Assembly (NCBI GenBank): GCA_007258455.2
Contig: VDFB02000003.1
Location: 37,389,733-37,453,732 of the forward strand
Direction of reading: 5' to 3'
From: Sequoia sempervirens
Taxonomy: Eukaryota; Streptophyta; Pinopsida; Cupressales; Cupressaceae
DNA: 64,000 bases
The notes beneath the pieces are model-generated. The model saw only the letters and a list, made by a program, of their open reading frames with translations, made no database searches and was not told the DNA's origin. Positions 1 to 13,534 of this stretch are shown here, in pieces. The translations under genes and the position numbers were made by a program. The number at the start of each line of letters is the position of its first letter. Position 1 is the first letter of the stretch.

Positions 1-1670
1 CATAGATATGATGATCCTATCTTGGAAAAACTAATTACTAGTACCTCGAGAGATCATGCTTTAGAATAGTTTTCTAGTTTTTCTCTTGGTTCCCTATATT
101 CATGCTCCTTTTCTAATGTATAACATTCATCTATCTACCATTTTTAGTAGAACATAAAACCTCCAATTTATCTTACACACTTGGAAAATGACAAGCAATC
201 TTCTACTAAGAGGGGGAATTTTCCTCTCCATTTTTTTCTTTTCTTGTTTTATAGGGTTTCCAACCTCATGATAAATTTCTCAAAACCATTTTTATTAAGA
301 ACCTCTTGCCAAATATTTGAGTGAACTCGGTCCTTCAACACCATTATTCTCCCTTATTGTCATTAGAGTTTAAGAAGTATTTATAGAGTTTTTTCACCTC
401 AAATGTGACAACCATTTTTACAAACTTTCATCCATAGGATCTCTTGTGACATTTATTGACATGAAAAACCTTCTTCCCATCCACAAAAAACATGAAGAAT
501 GATCCTACACACCTGATGCCAACACTCTTAACCATATATTATCTATTCTCTTAGAATCCAAGATAATAACCCTTCCCTCCCATCAAATTTAGAAAACCTC
601 CTAAGTTTGGTCCTTCATCTCTTCTTTCTTATGCATATCATATGATACTTGCCCACTCTAACAATAATTTTCAATCTCTAAATTTTAAAACTAAAGATCT
701 CATTGGCGAGGACACTATTTGAGATTTCATTTGTTTAGTATTCTCAACCATTTCTAATAATCTCATTGAATAATATATCAATTACCTCTAACGATATGCC
801 ATTGCTATGACAAAGATGGTTGAATGGATATGTCAAATGATGCAAGAAGAACCTCTCTCCTAAACTTTGAGCTCTTGAAAGCTCGAGTGTACATTCTACA
901 AGATCTTATGGATGAACACAATTATGATTAAAAAACTTCATTGAACCCAACCATTTTACCTCAGAAACTATCAACTAAGAGTAATGAAATAATAAGAAGA
1001 TTATAAAATAATCCAAAGAATTGAATCAATTATTTTGAGAGAATCTACCCATGCACTATACCTTTGAAGATGTAAACCCAAGCCCAATTTATATATTGCT
1101 AAATCTCAATGCGTTAGCTCATGTTAGAATATTAAAAGATCTCAAGTGATGAGTGAAAATTTAAAGTAGTGAAATGTGTGATTAGAAACTTGTAGAACAA
1201 TGCCTATTCCTATGCAGTAGTATCAAATAATAAATTCAACTCAATTGTTTCACATGTAAAACAAAATTTCATAAAATATTGATTTATCATGCTTTGTCTT
1301 GCAAAGCTCAAGATATTTTATGTATTTCCATTTATTTAATACAAATCATACTTAGTTATCCACTATTTAAACTAATTATTCCACATATTTATTTGAAAAT
1401 ATTTAAATACACTTGGTTGTAGACTAATCAAATTGCAATATAAGAACAACAAATGTGTACCTACAAGTGAAATGAAAATTTATAAAACAAAAAAAATAAT
1501 GAAGATAATTTTGCATCAAGCAATGAACTTGTTTTACATTAAATTTTGAAGAAAAGTGTACATGTTCATTACAAAGATCCTGTTACAAAATGATTCTAGT
1601 TGCTACTCACTTAGAGAAATGTATTGGATTCCTTACACTAAGATGCTACACATTTCTAACACCTATTACA
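1..1670. other. No recognisable gene
   Basis: AT-rich sequence with many stops in all frames. I see no conserved motif, no LTR boundary and no RNA gene. It is probably old decayed repeat DNA. Confidence 0.5.
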
Positions 1671-2080
1671 TTTTTTTTTTAATAGGTAAGTGCTATCAAA
1701 GGGGATAACGCCCGTATACAATGATTTCTGGTGGCGAAGCAAGCCAGAGTACAGACAACAATACAAAAACTAAATTAAACAACTAGCCCTTCACATTGTC
1801 AGATAACGATAGATCACAGCCAGGCTCTTTCCCATATCCAACACCTGGACCAGACTACGCTCACTAAGGAACGGTAATCCCAATTCCATGTACCTCGCAA
1901 AGGAATCCATGTTGGAGTTTATGACTCCAGCTCTGTAAACTTCCCAAGCATTTTTTAGAAAATTCACCCTTGCTTCCGAACGCAGCCTTAGAACCTCCGT
2001 TTCATAAGCCTCACCTTCATCCTCTTGAGCACCATCATCATCAAAGAAGAATCTAAGGTAAGGGTCAATATACACTTGAA
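1671..2080 (-). mobile_element. Poly(A)-ended retrocopy fragment (LINE 3' end or processed pseudogene)
   Basis: Read on the minus strand, a 94-codon open frame (2075 to 1791) is followed by about 110 bp of non-coding sequence. A run of A then follows (poly-T at 1671-1680 on the plus strand). The frame is richer in G+C and in charged residues than its surroundings and has an acidic start (DDDGAQEDEGE). A coding tail, a short 3' untranslated region and an A tail are what LINE insertions truncated at the 5' end, or reverse-transcribed mRNAs, leave behind. I could not find matching target-site duplications and do not recognise the protein. The retrocopy call is therefore an inference from the poly(A) end only. 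Confidence 0.4.
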
Positions 2081-3714
2081 TGATTGATAAATGTCATTTA
2101 GATTTACAATTAATTGTCAACACTTTTTAAAGTGCTATAAAGGTCTATATTTCAAACAAGTTGAAAGTTGTGCCTAGGATGGTGAAGTGTTTCTAAAGAT
2201 ACTTGTCATGAGAAAATTATCAACTCCCATAATAAGAAAAACTACATTGATGAAGGATATTCCTGAGGTCCCATTCCTTCATTGTTGACAAAAAAAACCT
2301 TTCTTTGGAAGAAAAAGAACATCTATCAGCATGAAGGATGTGAATTTAAAATTAGCCTTCTCCCTTTTCATCAACAAGAATAATTTCCTTGCTAGGTCCC
2401 CATCCATCTCTTCCTACAATATTGTAGGACATATTTTCTTTAGGTTACAAAGACAAATGGCTAAGGATTTTTTGAAATTTGTTGCTTGGAAAATATTTGT
2501 ACTCCAAAATAATAATTATCCTTACCAAGACTCTTCAATCTATATTGTCTTATCTAAAGGATATGTTTCATTATGGTTTTTGATGTTGAATTTATTACAC
2601 CATGATAACCAAATTCCTCAAACTCCATGAATCTTCTTGATGCACTCTTTCACAAGTTCTTTTAATAACACTTAATGACAATCCCATGATGATATCCAAG
2701 AGCTTCACATTCTTATATTGGGGTGACTACTACCAACTTCATATTGCAACTATCTTGTGACCCATCTTGTAATAGATATGCATGATCAATTTGATCCTTT
2801 CATGTATCCCCTTTTGATTTGATAATTCTTTGGTATTCATGTTACATTACTCACTATAATACTTAGTGCTTGCCATGTCTACCTTAAATTTTACTATACC
2901 CCTAACCAGTTGTTTTCTCACCTTTTTGATTATGATAGAGCTACATATCACCATACATGATATCCACATTTATATATTGACCATATTACATTATTTCTAA
3001 AAAGAATGGGCAATCTTGAAAGAATAAAATAATACAAACATAGAAGAATCAATAACTTGCATATTCCTCCACCCATTTCTCATATTTTGTGTTAGAATAT
3101 CAATCCACTTCCATGATGGTTTTCAATTTACACATGTTGGTAACATATCCAACATCCAAAGCCACTTTAAATTCCTTAATGAAGTGATCCGTAGTTATCT
3201 GGAGAGCTAAGATCTTATCCAACTAATTGTTGAATAATAATGAATCCACTTTTATTCTTGCAATAGAGGATTAACAAAAGAAACTAAATAATTGAAATAC
3301 TCTTTTCATACCCCCATTTCCTTCTTATCATTATTTGGATATTCCATAGTTGGGTTATTTGTGGCAATGATATTTTTACGTTCTCAGTCATTGTATTTCA
3401 AGATAATCTTGATTTTAGAAATCAAATAAATACCTCATATAACATCTATGATATTTCAAATGTTATTTGAACCCTAGTTGAATTGTATGGTGCATACTTG
3501 AAATTTTTGTAAATGGTTCTCATGGGAATTACCTTGGGAATCCATTTCACATTAGTTTTTTTGTAACCTAAGATCAAACTCATGTATTTGAACTAAATTT
3601 TTTTGGATGTTGGTATTGCATTCTTAAAGGTCATGTACCATTTTGATGAGGTTTTAAGACCCTTATCTTAAAAGTGCCATTAAACAAGTCATCAACAACC
3701 TTCCTACCCCTTGT
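2081..3714. other. No recognisable gene
   Basis: A 99-codon open frame at 2331-2630 (plus) has no recognisable motif and normal AT-rich composition. I see no other structure. Confidence 0.4.
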
Positions 3715-4960
3715 TTACAATATTTTACTTTCCTTTTCTAAACATTCTAGCACGCCTCTTAGTTTATATACCTCTTCATGTAAAGTTTTAACATTATAGG
3801 ATGTGTGGGGAGTATAAATATTTAATCTTGAGATTAAGTCTTTGAGTTGGGTTAGATACCCTTTTGCCTTTGCCCTTTCACCACCAAGCACTTTGTTCAA
3901 TTTAATATTATCTTGCAACAACTTATCATAGTCACTTTGTAGCTTTTTTGGAGGTGCTTCAATGGATTGTACAGTATGTATAACTAAAGAAATTACTGCA
4001 GTTGTAGATGTATCACCCACCTTTTTAATAACTAATAGCTCAATCAACTCATAAAGATCATAATATAATTAAGGCTTGTGATGGTCAAGAGAAATTATCC
4101 ACATTGCCAAGGTTTTGTGAGTTGGGAAATATTCTAATATTGAATAGAATCTTTTGGCATTATCAATGCTTTGGAAGGAATTAAACTACCTCATTACTTA
4201 TTCTAAATGTATCAAAGAAAATTGGAGAGGAAATGCCCCATCCCAAGAGTAATAAACAACCAATTTCTCTCACAAATCTCCTAGTTTGATTTGGGGTCAT
4301 GGTATTGAATAATTTAAAAATTGAGACATCTTTTGCTATCTCTAGATAATTCCCTATTAGCTTTACAAATTGTCTTCTAGCTATCAAGACCTTGTTGGAT
4401 TATGTTTTCAACTTGAAAATAAACATATCAAACTTCTATGTTATGATGAAATTATCATTTGACTTGAATTTCTTACAAGCTTTGTTCTTCACATCATTTA
4501 CAATATCATCGTCATCAAAACTCCCTAGAAAAATATCTTTGGGTGGATTTAATCCTCTAGCAGTACATAAGGGATGCCACAAAATCCCCAATGGGATCAC
4601 CTAGTGGTACAAACTCATCATATCATTTTGTACATCATCATAGTTGAAATGTTGTTGTGGGGGAATGAGAGCTTGCTCATGCCCTCATGCCCTCTATTAT
4701 TAGTGACCTACTTGGGTTAGATAGGAGAACTCATAGGGGATTTAACTTTTTTCTGGATTGACTAAGATGCATTAAACTTAAGCTATGTGCAACCTCATTC
4801 ACTAGTGGTTTTTGAAATTGAGGGGCCATCATGCTTTAAGTAGTAGCTTCTAGAAGCTTCATTCATAGTGGCATTATTCCTATAGTATCCACATTATCCA
4901 ATTTAATCCTCATTCTTTCTATAGGGTCCTATATTTCATGATATGCCCCATTGCAATTTG
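3715..4960 (-). pseudogene. Decayed unknown coding region with coiled-coil-like tail
   Basis: On the minus strand three successive open stretches read like parts of one degraded protein. About 4960-4560 contains MAPQFQKPLVNEV and a Q-rich stretch. About 4387-4181 contains NTMTPNQTRRFVREIG. At 4047-3715 there is a heptad-like, charge-rich segment (LQSDYDKLLQDNIKLNKV, ending LHEEVYKLRGVLECLEKE) that could form a coiled coil. Stops and frameshifts separate them. I do not recognise the family; a retroelement gag-like or accessory protein is possible. It is listed because the composition looks coding, not because a function can be assigned. Confidence 0.3.
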
Positions 4961-5679
4961 GGTAATTAATGGTTGAAATGAGCCACCCAATTAACTAAAT
5001 AATTAAGTAAATCATAAATTAACATTCATAGAACTGCCATTTTCTTAAATTTTATGAAAACATAAATCAATAAACATATAAATTATCATCACCAAGATAC
5101 AATTTGGATTAGGGCTGTTGTCTTATCCATTTGTTAAATAATACTATAACATATTTTAATTTTTTATTACAAATGTTTTAACCATCAATGATAAATCATT
5201 AGCCATAATCATCTTGTCTAAATGCAATCAATAATGGTTGTCTAGCTAAAGGAGTGAGATCATCATCTGAGTGATTTACCTCCAACCACAGACTAGGTAG
5301 TCCCCCAATCATATTCCCACTAGAAGTGACCTAACCCTTCAACAAGGCTGATAGATAGAGATGTTTGTAATAAAATCAAATATGAGAACCAAGTGGAAAT
5401 ATAAAAAATGTGTACACACTTGTCACATGTAGCCTATCATGAAATTCTCCTAGATATCCTCTAGCTAACATGATATCTGACTAACATGGACCTTGTGGAA
5501 CAATGAATTGATGATGCATATAAACATAATGTCATTTTAGCCAAAGCATTCAATTATCAATCACATAAATACAAGTCATTTAGTTAGAACACTACTATCT
5601 CTTGCTTGATTCTTCCTAATGAGTATTAAACTAATGAAATACAAGGTACATAACAAAATACAAATTTATCTTTCTTTAG

Positions 5680-6230
5680 CAAGATTCCAACATACCCTTA
5701 CTTGGGTTGGTCTTACTAGATGTCCACTATATGAGATAGATGACAATAAGTGTTAATTGTAATATACAAATTGTCGAGTTCTAATCTCCTAATATACCCT
5801 ACCTTGAGATGGAATCACTTTCCTTTAGTATAAATATGATCATTAATATAAGGTATATAGGTTAACCAATGTTTTCCAATCTCCTAGTATTTCTTACCCT
5901 AAGATGGTTCAATTACAAAGTATAAGATAACACATAAGTTTAGAGAATATATTATAACCAAACCCTCAGCATACCTTGTCCTGAATTGGTCAAATCACAA
6001 AGTTTATAGATCAACACTAGAAGAAAAACATACCTTGCTCCTAGTTTGGTCTTGATACTCAAGTTTAAAAGTATATTAACAACACCCAACCTATAGCATA
6101 TCTTCCCCCTAAATTGGTCTTCTATTTTTTTGTATAAATATACTATCAACAATGCAAAGGATAAGTCTTCACATAAATTAACTATTGATTGTCTAAATCC
6201 CAGTGTATGTTTCCTTGAGTTGGTTTTGTT
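5680..6230. repeat. Diverged tandem repeat, about seven copies
   Basis: A motif of the form (A)RYATACCTTRYCCTRARTTGGTCTT recurs near 5692, 5790, 5885, 5968, 6030, 6094 and 6204, spaced roughly 60-110 bp apart. The copies differ at several positions each, so this is an old minisatellite-like array. The last two copies also lie inside the duplicated block 6055-6610. Confidence 0.55.
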
Positions 6231-6610
6231 GCAACAACAATGAAAAGTATAATAAAAACTATGATTTACAATTGTGAAATATTTTCACATTTCATTACTT
6301 GATGCTAGCAATAATACAAAATACATTCTTAATTAATGTTGATTCATACATACGTGGTTGCATGAAAAAAGAAAGATAACGTTATGATTCTTTTAACTAA
6401 TTAATGAAAAATAAAATAATATTAACATATCTTGTCACAAACAATTATTTTATGAACCCATAACGTAATAAAAGAAATATGTGCTAAAAAATTAAGATCT
6501 TGCTATGCAACCTTATTTTACCACAAAATTAACTCTAGAATTTATGCTTCTAGTTAGTGAAGCTCTATGGTAAATAATAATTAAGATATGCTTTAATTTA
6601 CAAACACAAC
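6055..6610. repeat. Direct repeat, copy 1 (partner at 7855)
   Basis: About 550 bp starting ATACTCAAGTTTA matches 7855-8397 in the same orientation at an offset of 1800 bp. Shared landmarks are the CAAAGGATAAGTCTT block, TTGAGTTGGTTTT, TTAATTAATGTTGATTCATA and TTAACTCTAGAATTTAT. Divergence is visible throughout, with many substitutions and small indels. The ends do not show TG/CA. I therefore read it as an old segmental duplication rather than an LTR pair, although remnants of a small non-autonomous element cannot be excluded. Confidence 0.65.
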
Positions 6611-7394
6611 TATCCTCTGAAAATAGAGACCATGACAATGCCAAGTATTTGCTTACGCATATAATTAAAATTTGAGTAAACCAATAACATTAGGGAGGTT
6701 ATTTTAGTTGTAAGGCTTTTCCAAGTCTAAGTCTCATAGAATGTAATGATTTATAGGATACAATCGAAATGTATTTGTCAAAAAGACCATGAAAAATTTC
6801 AAGAAAATGTAATTACCAGCTATAAAGCCAAACTCCTCAATCTTTGCCAGTGTACTGCCAGTGCACAAAATGCGGAAACATAGACACAGCTTGTGAACCA
6901 TTTTAAAAAATGCCTTAAAAATATACTATATAATGGAAGGCTACGACTGTAAGTTATGCATATAATGAAATCATTGAAGGAGCTATAGAAACAAATAAGC
7001 AAATGTTATTTGTAGGTATAAAACTCGACTCCACATCCTTTTCTAGTATCTTCTCAGCTAGTGTTAAAATGAGGAATTCTGGAATAGAGTATGAGCATCC
7101 ATTTAGCATAAAAGGGAGGTGTATTTTAGTAAGTTAAATGCTTAGGTAGTCATGCATGTAACGTGGAAATGCAAACAAGATACACAACGATCAATCATAT
7201 ATTCATACTTTGTCTGTTGTTATAATAAAACAATTGTATTGATTGTCACATTTTTAAATATATTATATCATATCTTTAAAGGTCGAGTTCATTGTATCAA
7301 TATTTTTGGCTTATCAAATGATATCCATTTCAAGTATGATGATTATAAATCATATAGTGTTTAAAACATCCATCTTCTAATTGTTTTAAGTTGG

Positions 7395-7592
7395 CTTCAG
7401 GAAATTCATCGTCAACAATTCACTATCAACAAATTCACCTCCAACAATTCATTGCCAACAGTTCATTGCCACGACAAATTCATCTTGTGGAAAATTCATC
7501 ACCAGTAATATGATATGAATTGCTGGTGGTGAATCTTCCATGAGATGAATTTGTCATGACGATGAATTTGTTGACGGTGAATTTTTCTAGAG
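7395..7592. repeat. Imperfect foldback (MITE-like inverted repeat)
   Basis: The left arm carries repeated AATTCATC / CAACAATTCA units. The right arm carries their reverse complements (GATGAATTTGT, GACGATGAATTTGTTGAC, GGTGAATTTTTC). The two arms meet near ATATGATATGAATTGC at about 7510. The structure would form a long imperfect hairpin, typical of foldback or MITE-like elements. It contains no coding sequence, and I could not confirm a flanking target duplication. Confidence 0.55.
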
Positions 7593-7854
7593 CCTTTTAA
7601 GTTAGATGAACTATTTTCATCAAAAAACATCGATTGGAATCACATCCTTTCATTAGATTAATCTGAATAAAAGTTTATTGTGATAAATTCTACAAATCAT
7701 ATTTTCAAAAATCAAGTGAACATAATAATGATATGCTATAAAAAATCAAATTTCATAGAGTCTTAATAAGATAACAACCTATAAATTTATCAAAGATTGC
7801 TAAATGGAACAATAGATAATTTAAAAACAAAAATAGATTTAACATAGTAAAATT

Positions 7855-8397
7855 ATACTCAAGTTTAAAAATACATTAACAATGCCCAACCTCTAGCATA
7901 TATTTCCTCTAAATTGGTCTTCTAATTTTTTATATTAAAATACTATTAATAATACAAAGGATAAGTCTTTTCATAAATTAACTATTGATTATCCAACTCC
8001 TAGTGTATGTTTCCTTGAGTTGGTTTTAATACAAGAACAATGAAAAGTATAAGAATAACTATGATTTTCAATTGTGACGTATTTTCACATTTTTAATACT
8101 TGTTACTAGAAATAATACAACATACATTATTAATTAATGTTGATTCATATCTATGTGTTTGCATGAGAAAAAAAAGCTAACATTGTGACTCTCTTTTACT
8201 AACAATAAACAATGAAATAATCATGATATATCTTGTCAAATATAATGTAATAAAATAGATATTTGCTAAACAATTAAGACCTTGGTATGCATCCTTATTT
8301 CACCAAAAAGTTAACTCTAGAATTTATACTTATAGTTAATGAAGCTATAGAGTGAATAACTAGTTAAGCTATATGCTTTACTTTACAAACACAATAT
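7855..8397. repeat. Direct repeat, copy 2 (partner at 6055)
   Basis: This is the second copy of the block described at 6055-6610. It begins ATACTCAAGTTTA and ends in the TTTACAAACACAA stretch. It is coding-free and diverged from copy 1 by many scattered changes. Confidence 0.65.
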
Positions 8398-8688
8398 AGT
8401 CACTTCCATTCTCCTATTTTCCTCCACCATGATAGCACCTGTGAATAACTTCTTTATGCCTCAACCTATCCTTGTTCCTACAGTGAAACTCTACATTCAA
8501 TTGTTGCTCATATTCTCTACATCCAATAGGTTGAATTTATAGACGTGTGAAGACATCTTAAGCCCTGAAAAAGGCTCCCAAAGATGACCCTTCATTCCAA
8601 ATGCCCCCAACCCTTGGATTACCTCCTCAGAATGTGAAAAGACATCAATTTTGGCTCCAATACTTTCCCTCCAACTTGGGTGCCCAAA
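8398..8688. other. No recognisable gene
   Basis: Short AT-rich interval between the direct repeat and a possible LTR start at 8689. No open frame or motif is recognised. Confidence 0.4.
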
Positions 8689-8913
8689 TGTGGGAGATAA
8701 AAATTACATTAAATCCAATAAATGATGGAACACCAAGAGATAACTTGGTGCAGGAGCACCTTGCACATTAAATGCCTTAATTGACAACTTTGTAATTTTC
8801 AATTGTAAAACCTTGAATCAAGGTCATGAGAAGGTCATGCTTAATGTATTAAAGTCCCTAATAGGTCTCTAGGTGGTAAAGTTGAAAGAGTTTTCTTTGG
8901 TGGCAAAAATATT

Positions 8914-8918
8914 GTTAT
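8914..8918. repeat. Target-site duplication GTTAT, left copy
   Basis: GTTAT directly precedes the TG of the 5' LTR. It is repeated exactly at 24413-24417 after the 3' LTR, the 5-bp duplication expected of a retroviral-type integrase. Confidence 0.9.
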
Positions 8919-11900
8919 TGTTACCTATTTTTCACTACAAGCTCAAATAGGTAGAGCTGAATCAAATTCATCATTGATAGGTTCAGAAATTTTAAAGTTT
9001 TGCTGATTAAGGTATTCATTGTTCATTATAAAGATCAGATTACATCTGGATCACAGTTTTATTGTGCAAGTATTTAAAACAGAAAATTGAAAATTTGCAT
9101 AATAATGCCTTTTATTCATTTTGTAAAAAAAACTGAATCTCGCACAAGCCGCGAGAGTAACTGAATTTGATTATGACAATCAAATGATGAATACAAAATT
9201 CAAAGATAAACTACACTACTGAAAGTAACGTAAGCGTAAAGAATATGTGCAATTCATCATTGCCTGTGATGATGAATCACTTTCGCTTGATGTTTTCAGT
9301 CATCGTGTCTCCAAGCTGCTTCAACCTCATTTCCTCGCTCTATGAATATGCAAAATTATAAAGGAATGGCGTTAGAGGTGTACTCTAAGCAATGATGAAT
9401 TACATTCCACCTTATGCCTACGCTATCAATAGGAATTTAATTTGCATTAAATCAAGCATTCAATAGATGATTGAGTTGTAAAGGCTGACAATCAAGAATA
9501 ACATAACTCAATGGAAGCTTTCAACTTCTTTTATTTTGCTAACATGTTTGTTTCAATGTGCAGGAACATGTTCATCATGTTCATGATTATTTACATCAGA
9601 TATGTGGAGTAAAATGGGCTCCCACAAGGGTTGAGCTCGGCATATCATAAGGACATCTCTCATTCACATAATATATGAGAGTTATTTAAGCATCAAAGAA
9701 ACAATCATCATCTAGGACTGTCATCAAGAAGTCTAATTCAACATGGTGAAAACAGATTAAGCAATTATCTTTTTCTCATCATTCAAGGAACAATTAAAGA
9801 AATATATTAAGAGAGCATTGATTACATTTATTATCCTTTGTTTTGGCTATGCCTTTCAGTCATATTTACATTTTGATGAGGCATTAAGCCCTTATGCTGA
9901 AGGGAGAACAAGACAATAAGCAATTAAATTGTTTCTTTCAATTTTAGAGTAGCATAGTCCATCCAAAGATTTGAGAGACAAAATAGAGTAATCCATAACA
10001 ACATCATTATGTAGAACAAGTCCACATCTGCTCTTATTTTAAAAGGAGTTAACAAGGTCATAGAAACATGACTTGAAGTTTCAAAATATATGCTACAGGA
10101 CTGTCATGTTGACAACAACAATGCATGGTGCAATCAATCAAAGAAGGGACAGTCCAAAGGTTGTACAAAGTATTTACATAGCTCTGTTATAACAGATTTG
10201 CAATAATCCAATTCTCTACAATTTTTTCAACAACAAAGAGCAGAAAAGAGCATTATATAAGGAACAATGGAGTCATAATGTCAAAGATAGTCATGAACAA
10301 GAATGCTGATACAAAATTGATAAAAGTAGATCTGCATACATGTTTTAAAAAGCCAAATGATAGTAACCAGATTACAAAAGAAATAGATTTGTTTTTAGTA
10401 GAAAGTAGCAAAATATGGCTTAGACAAGTATCTACAAGCATATTTGTTTCAAGTACCAGATGATAACATCAGACAGGTGCATAAGGACAACATTCCATAT
10501 CTTGAGAAAGAAACATCAAATACATGAAAGGTTGCGTGCTTTAGAATGTATGCTCAAAGCAAGATACCATTGAACGAATTAGTCTGAAAGCTAGTGGAAT
10601 TTTTTTAAAGAGAATAGAGCCAAAGCCAAATATTCACACAGTATACCATGTGCTCTTACACTGTATGGAGTCAGGAAATTCTGTGCTACAGGTGTGCATT
10701 ATAAGCAACGACAAAAGATCAATGAAACATGAATGGAGGAGCTAGATCTGGCAAGAGCATCAATGCTGCTACAAAATTGAAATCAAAGAGATTTTTTGAA
10801 CAAAGAAGGTTTAGAGGCTCTCATGGTGGCCAAGTTTGCATTAAGCATCGATAGAGGTTATCAATATATACAGTCTCATACATATTATAATCATTATTGT
10901 TTCCAGATTTTAGTACCAAGGGTCCCTTGCTAGAATAGATTGGACATGGAAATATATTTGTTGAGATAAACAAAGGTTTGAGTTTCATTATTTTCTCATG
11001 GCTGGAATTTTTTGAGTTTAAACACAACAATAATGAAAGATACAGTGTTTTTAAAAAAAAAAACAAAAGATCCAGATTGAGCATGCAAAGCTGTGGCTTG
11101 GAGAAAGCTTTTTACATACACCTAGATTGGGTTTCAACAAGGAAAATACAGGTTTCTTCTTACCCATGTAAGGGTTTTACTCCAAAAATGCAGAGTGCAA
11201 CAAATCATAAGTACCCAGATGGAGTTTTCTAAAGCCATATTCAAAATGCAAATGGAGAATGCAAAAGGAAATGTAAAATTTATGTTTGTCTCTTTCAAAG
11301 TCTGAATTAGGATTATATGGCGCCTCTGATTAGAAGAGATAAACGCAGAAATCAACAGGAAAACATGGAGATAGTGGCGGCCTGGAGTTTTCTTTTGTTT
11401 TATTAAAGATCTTTCAACTCACTTTATACAGGAAGGGTTTCCAAAAAGTTTGTATTTCAACAGAGAAATAAAGGTAGAAATAGAACTTACCATCATGTCC
11501 GTGGCTGAGCTCTCCGTGAACTTTAAAATTCATAGGTCGAGCTGCACGGGAATATATACAGGAGGCTTGAGTTCTCATGGCGGCCAGAGCCAGTAAAATG
11601 CAAGGAATATAGGAACAAAAGAGAATGATAAAATATGTCAGAATATCACCATAGTCGTGGCTTTGAGGTTCCAAAAAACTAATTCAAATGCTTGAGAATA
11701 CTCAGATTTGGGACATAATAGCCTTTATCTTACCCTTCTTGTTTAGAATCTTCGAAAAAATCATCAGAATCTACAGAGAAAGGTGCAGTTCGAGCTCAAA
11801 CCCCAACTCTCATGGCGGCCAATAGCTTCTTCGTGAAGCTTCTTCTTCAAAGTCAAAACTGCGAATGATTATCACTTTAGGGTTTCCTTGCTTTTGTTTG

Positions 11901-12284
11901 GCCTAAGTCAAAAGTTTTGATGATTGTTTTCACAAAAATCATTATCAATTATTATTCTCCTTTTCTTCTGTGGCTTAAAGTCAAAATAATCATCAACAAT
12001 ATGGAGATGGTCAACTATTATGATGTGCATGGTCGACTAACGTTTGTTTAGTGAATAATGCAAAATATACGCCAAGTGTGGTCGACCTTATATGCTTGTT
12101 GATGGGGTCGGCTATTGTGAGAAATTTAAAATATTGCATGGTGGTCGTAAATGATTATTAATGGAGAATGCATATTTTCAAATATATGCTAAGTATGACA
12201 TATGAAGCTTGAAAGCTGTGAGATGGAGAGATATGCCTTCTAAATTAGCTTTATTTTTCTGATTTGCATTAATCAATGTAGATT

Positions 12285-12322
12285 ATTTAATTAAATGATA
12301 AATTTAAATCATTTAATTAAAT
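12285..12322. repeat. AT-rich stem-loop in the LTR
   Basis: A 15-nt stem (ATTTAATTAAATGAT and its reverse complement) encloses an 8-nt loop. The same structure is kept in the 3' LTR near 23336-23373. Its function is unknown. Confidence 0.6.
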
Positions 12323-12677
12323 TAATCATTTTAAAATGCAAATAGAGAACATTATGTAAGGATGAGTTAGAACTATAGCTTCAACTAAAGATTTATCATG
12401 CAAAAATGGACTTTAGGTTATCATGGGCGAATTGATTAAAGCAAGGTGGATTTTGCATGTTTTGGCTCACATTCAGAGATTTCCAGTTCAGTTTGAGTTA
12501 CAGATCAGTTGCATACATTATGACTGCAAGTTCGAGACTGAGTTCACTCATTTTTGCATGAGTTTGAACTTTATTTTCAGGGATTTTTGCTTCTGCTCAT
12601 ATTTCACCTTGGAATTATCATTTTCTCACTGAAATTGACTTTCAGTTTGGTCTTTCATGCACTTTGGAGTTGCATCT

Positions 12678-12695
12678 TTTGTATATATTGAGGAA
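12678..12695 (+). promoter_or_regulatory. Candidate LTR TATA box
   Basis: TGTATATATTGAGG lies about 680 bp before the LTR end, followed by a pyrimidine-rich stretch. It is conserved in the 3' LTR near 23733. The position suits a U3/R promoter, but transcription cannot be seen. An alternative candidate, ATTATATAAGG, lies near 10252. Confidence 0.3.
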
Positions 12696-13370
12696 AGTTT
12701 ATCTTTTTCCTCTAGTTCTTTTTATTTCCTGCTTACACATACAACAGGGAAGCATTGTAACTCAACCTTTTTTTCAAGCATTGTAATAGAGTTTATATTC
12801 AGTATAGTGTTTCCTTCTCAATAATTTCTTGAGTTTTATTGTCATATGAATGATTTGATTTAAACATTGTGATTTTATCTTGATTCCTTTGTTTTGTCTC
12901 ATTGATGCTTTAAAAAACAAGAAGATTTCATGTTAAAATTCAGGTTGCATGCTGTGTTTAACAAAGATTTCAGTCGTTTGTATCTGTGAAAATATAGTTC
13001 TCCTCTTACAAACATTGAAACTTCAAACCTACATGTGAAATATTGATGAATTTCATGATCTTAATTTAATTGTGAAATAAATTTAGGACTTTATTGCAGC
13101 TGATTATAGGTTTAGGATAGCGAATAGAGTCACAAAATTTTGGTAGAATTGCCTCCTGTAGCTTTAGGATTTCAATTCAAGCAAGCTTTCTATCTCTTTT
13201 CCCAGCCAAGTTAGTTAGTTTTAGGAGGTTTTCATCAGGGAACCAACCCTCTCTGGAGATTGATCCTCAAAATTAGGCAACCCACAGGCCTGAGGATCAT
13301 TCCATGTTTCAACATATTGCTGAATTTAACTATTCAAGCGTTCAGGTGCAATTTGTTTGACAACAGTTTT

Positions 13371-13389
13371 TGGCACGCCCGGTGGGACT
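13371..13389 (+). other. Primer-binding site candidate
   Basis: TGGCACGCCCGGTGGGACT begins five bases after the 5' LTR end. It starts with the TGG expected to pair with the CCA tail of a primer tRNA. I cannot name the tRNA from memory with confidence. A closely similar site (TTTTGGCACACTCGGTGGGA on the minus strand) marks the older Tat-like element at 50311-50334. Confidence 0.7.
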
Positions 13390-13534
13390 CTGAATCACTT
13401 TTCAGAGCAAGAATTTTTTACAGTTCAAGCTGTTGTTTTGGTATATACAATAGTATTTCAGCCTTTCAGAGGATTATTTTTATATACCTGGCGACTCCGT
13501 TCTCAGTTTCTTGCAGATCAAGTGCAAATAGCTT

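Larger units (their letters stand above)
8919..13365 (+). repeat. 5' LTR of the 15.5-kb gypsy element
   Basis: Begins TGTTACC and ends GACAACA, with TGTT/AACA terminal symmetry. It aligns along its whole length with 19981-24412. Several short open frames inside (for example 10278-10463) occur in both LTRs but have no recognisable product. At 4.4 kb it is far longer than typical gypsy LTRs of a few hundred bases to 2 kb, and comparable to Ogre-type elements. Confidence 0.92.

Noticed and set aside
10253..12632. Short open frames in the 5' LTR and their twins in the 3' LTR (for example 10278-10463, 11414-11674)
   Set aside because: They are present in both LTRs only because the LTRs are copies. 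Overlapping frames on both strands and lack of motifs argue against real genes.
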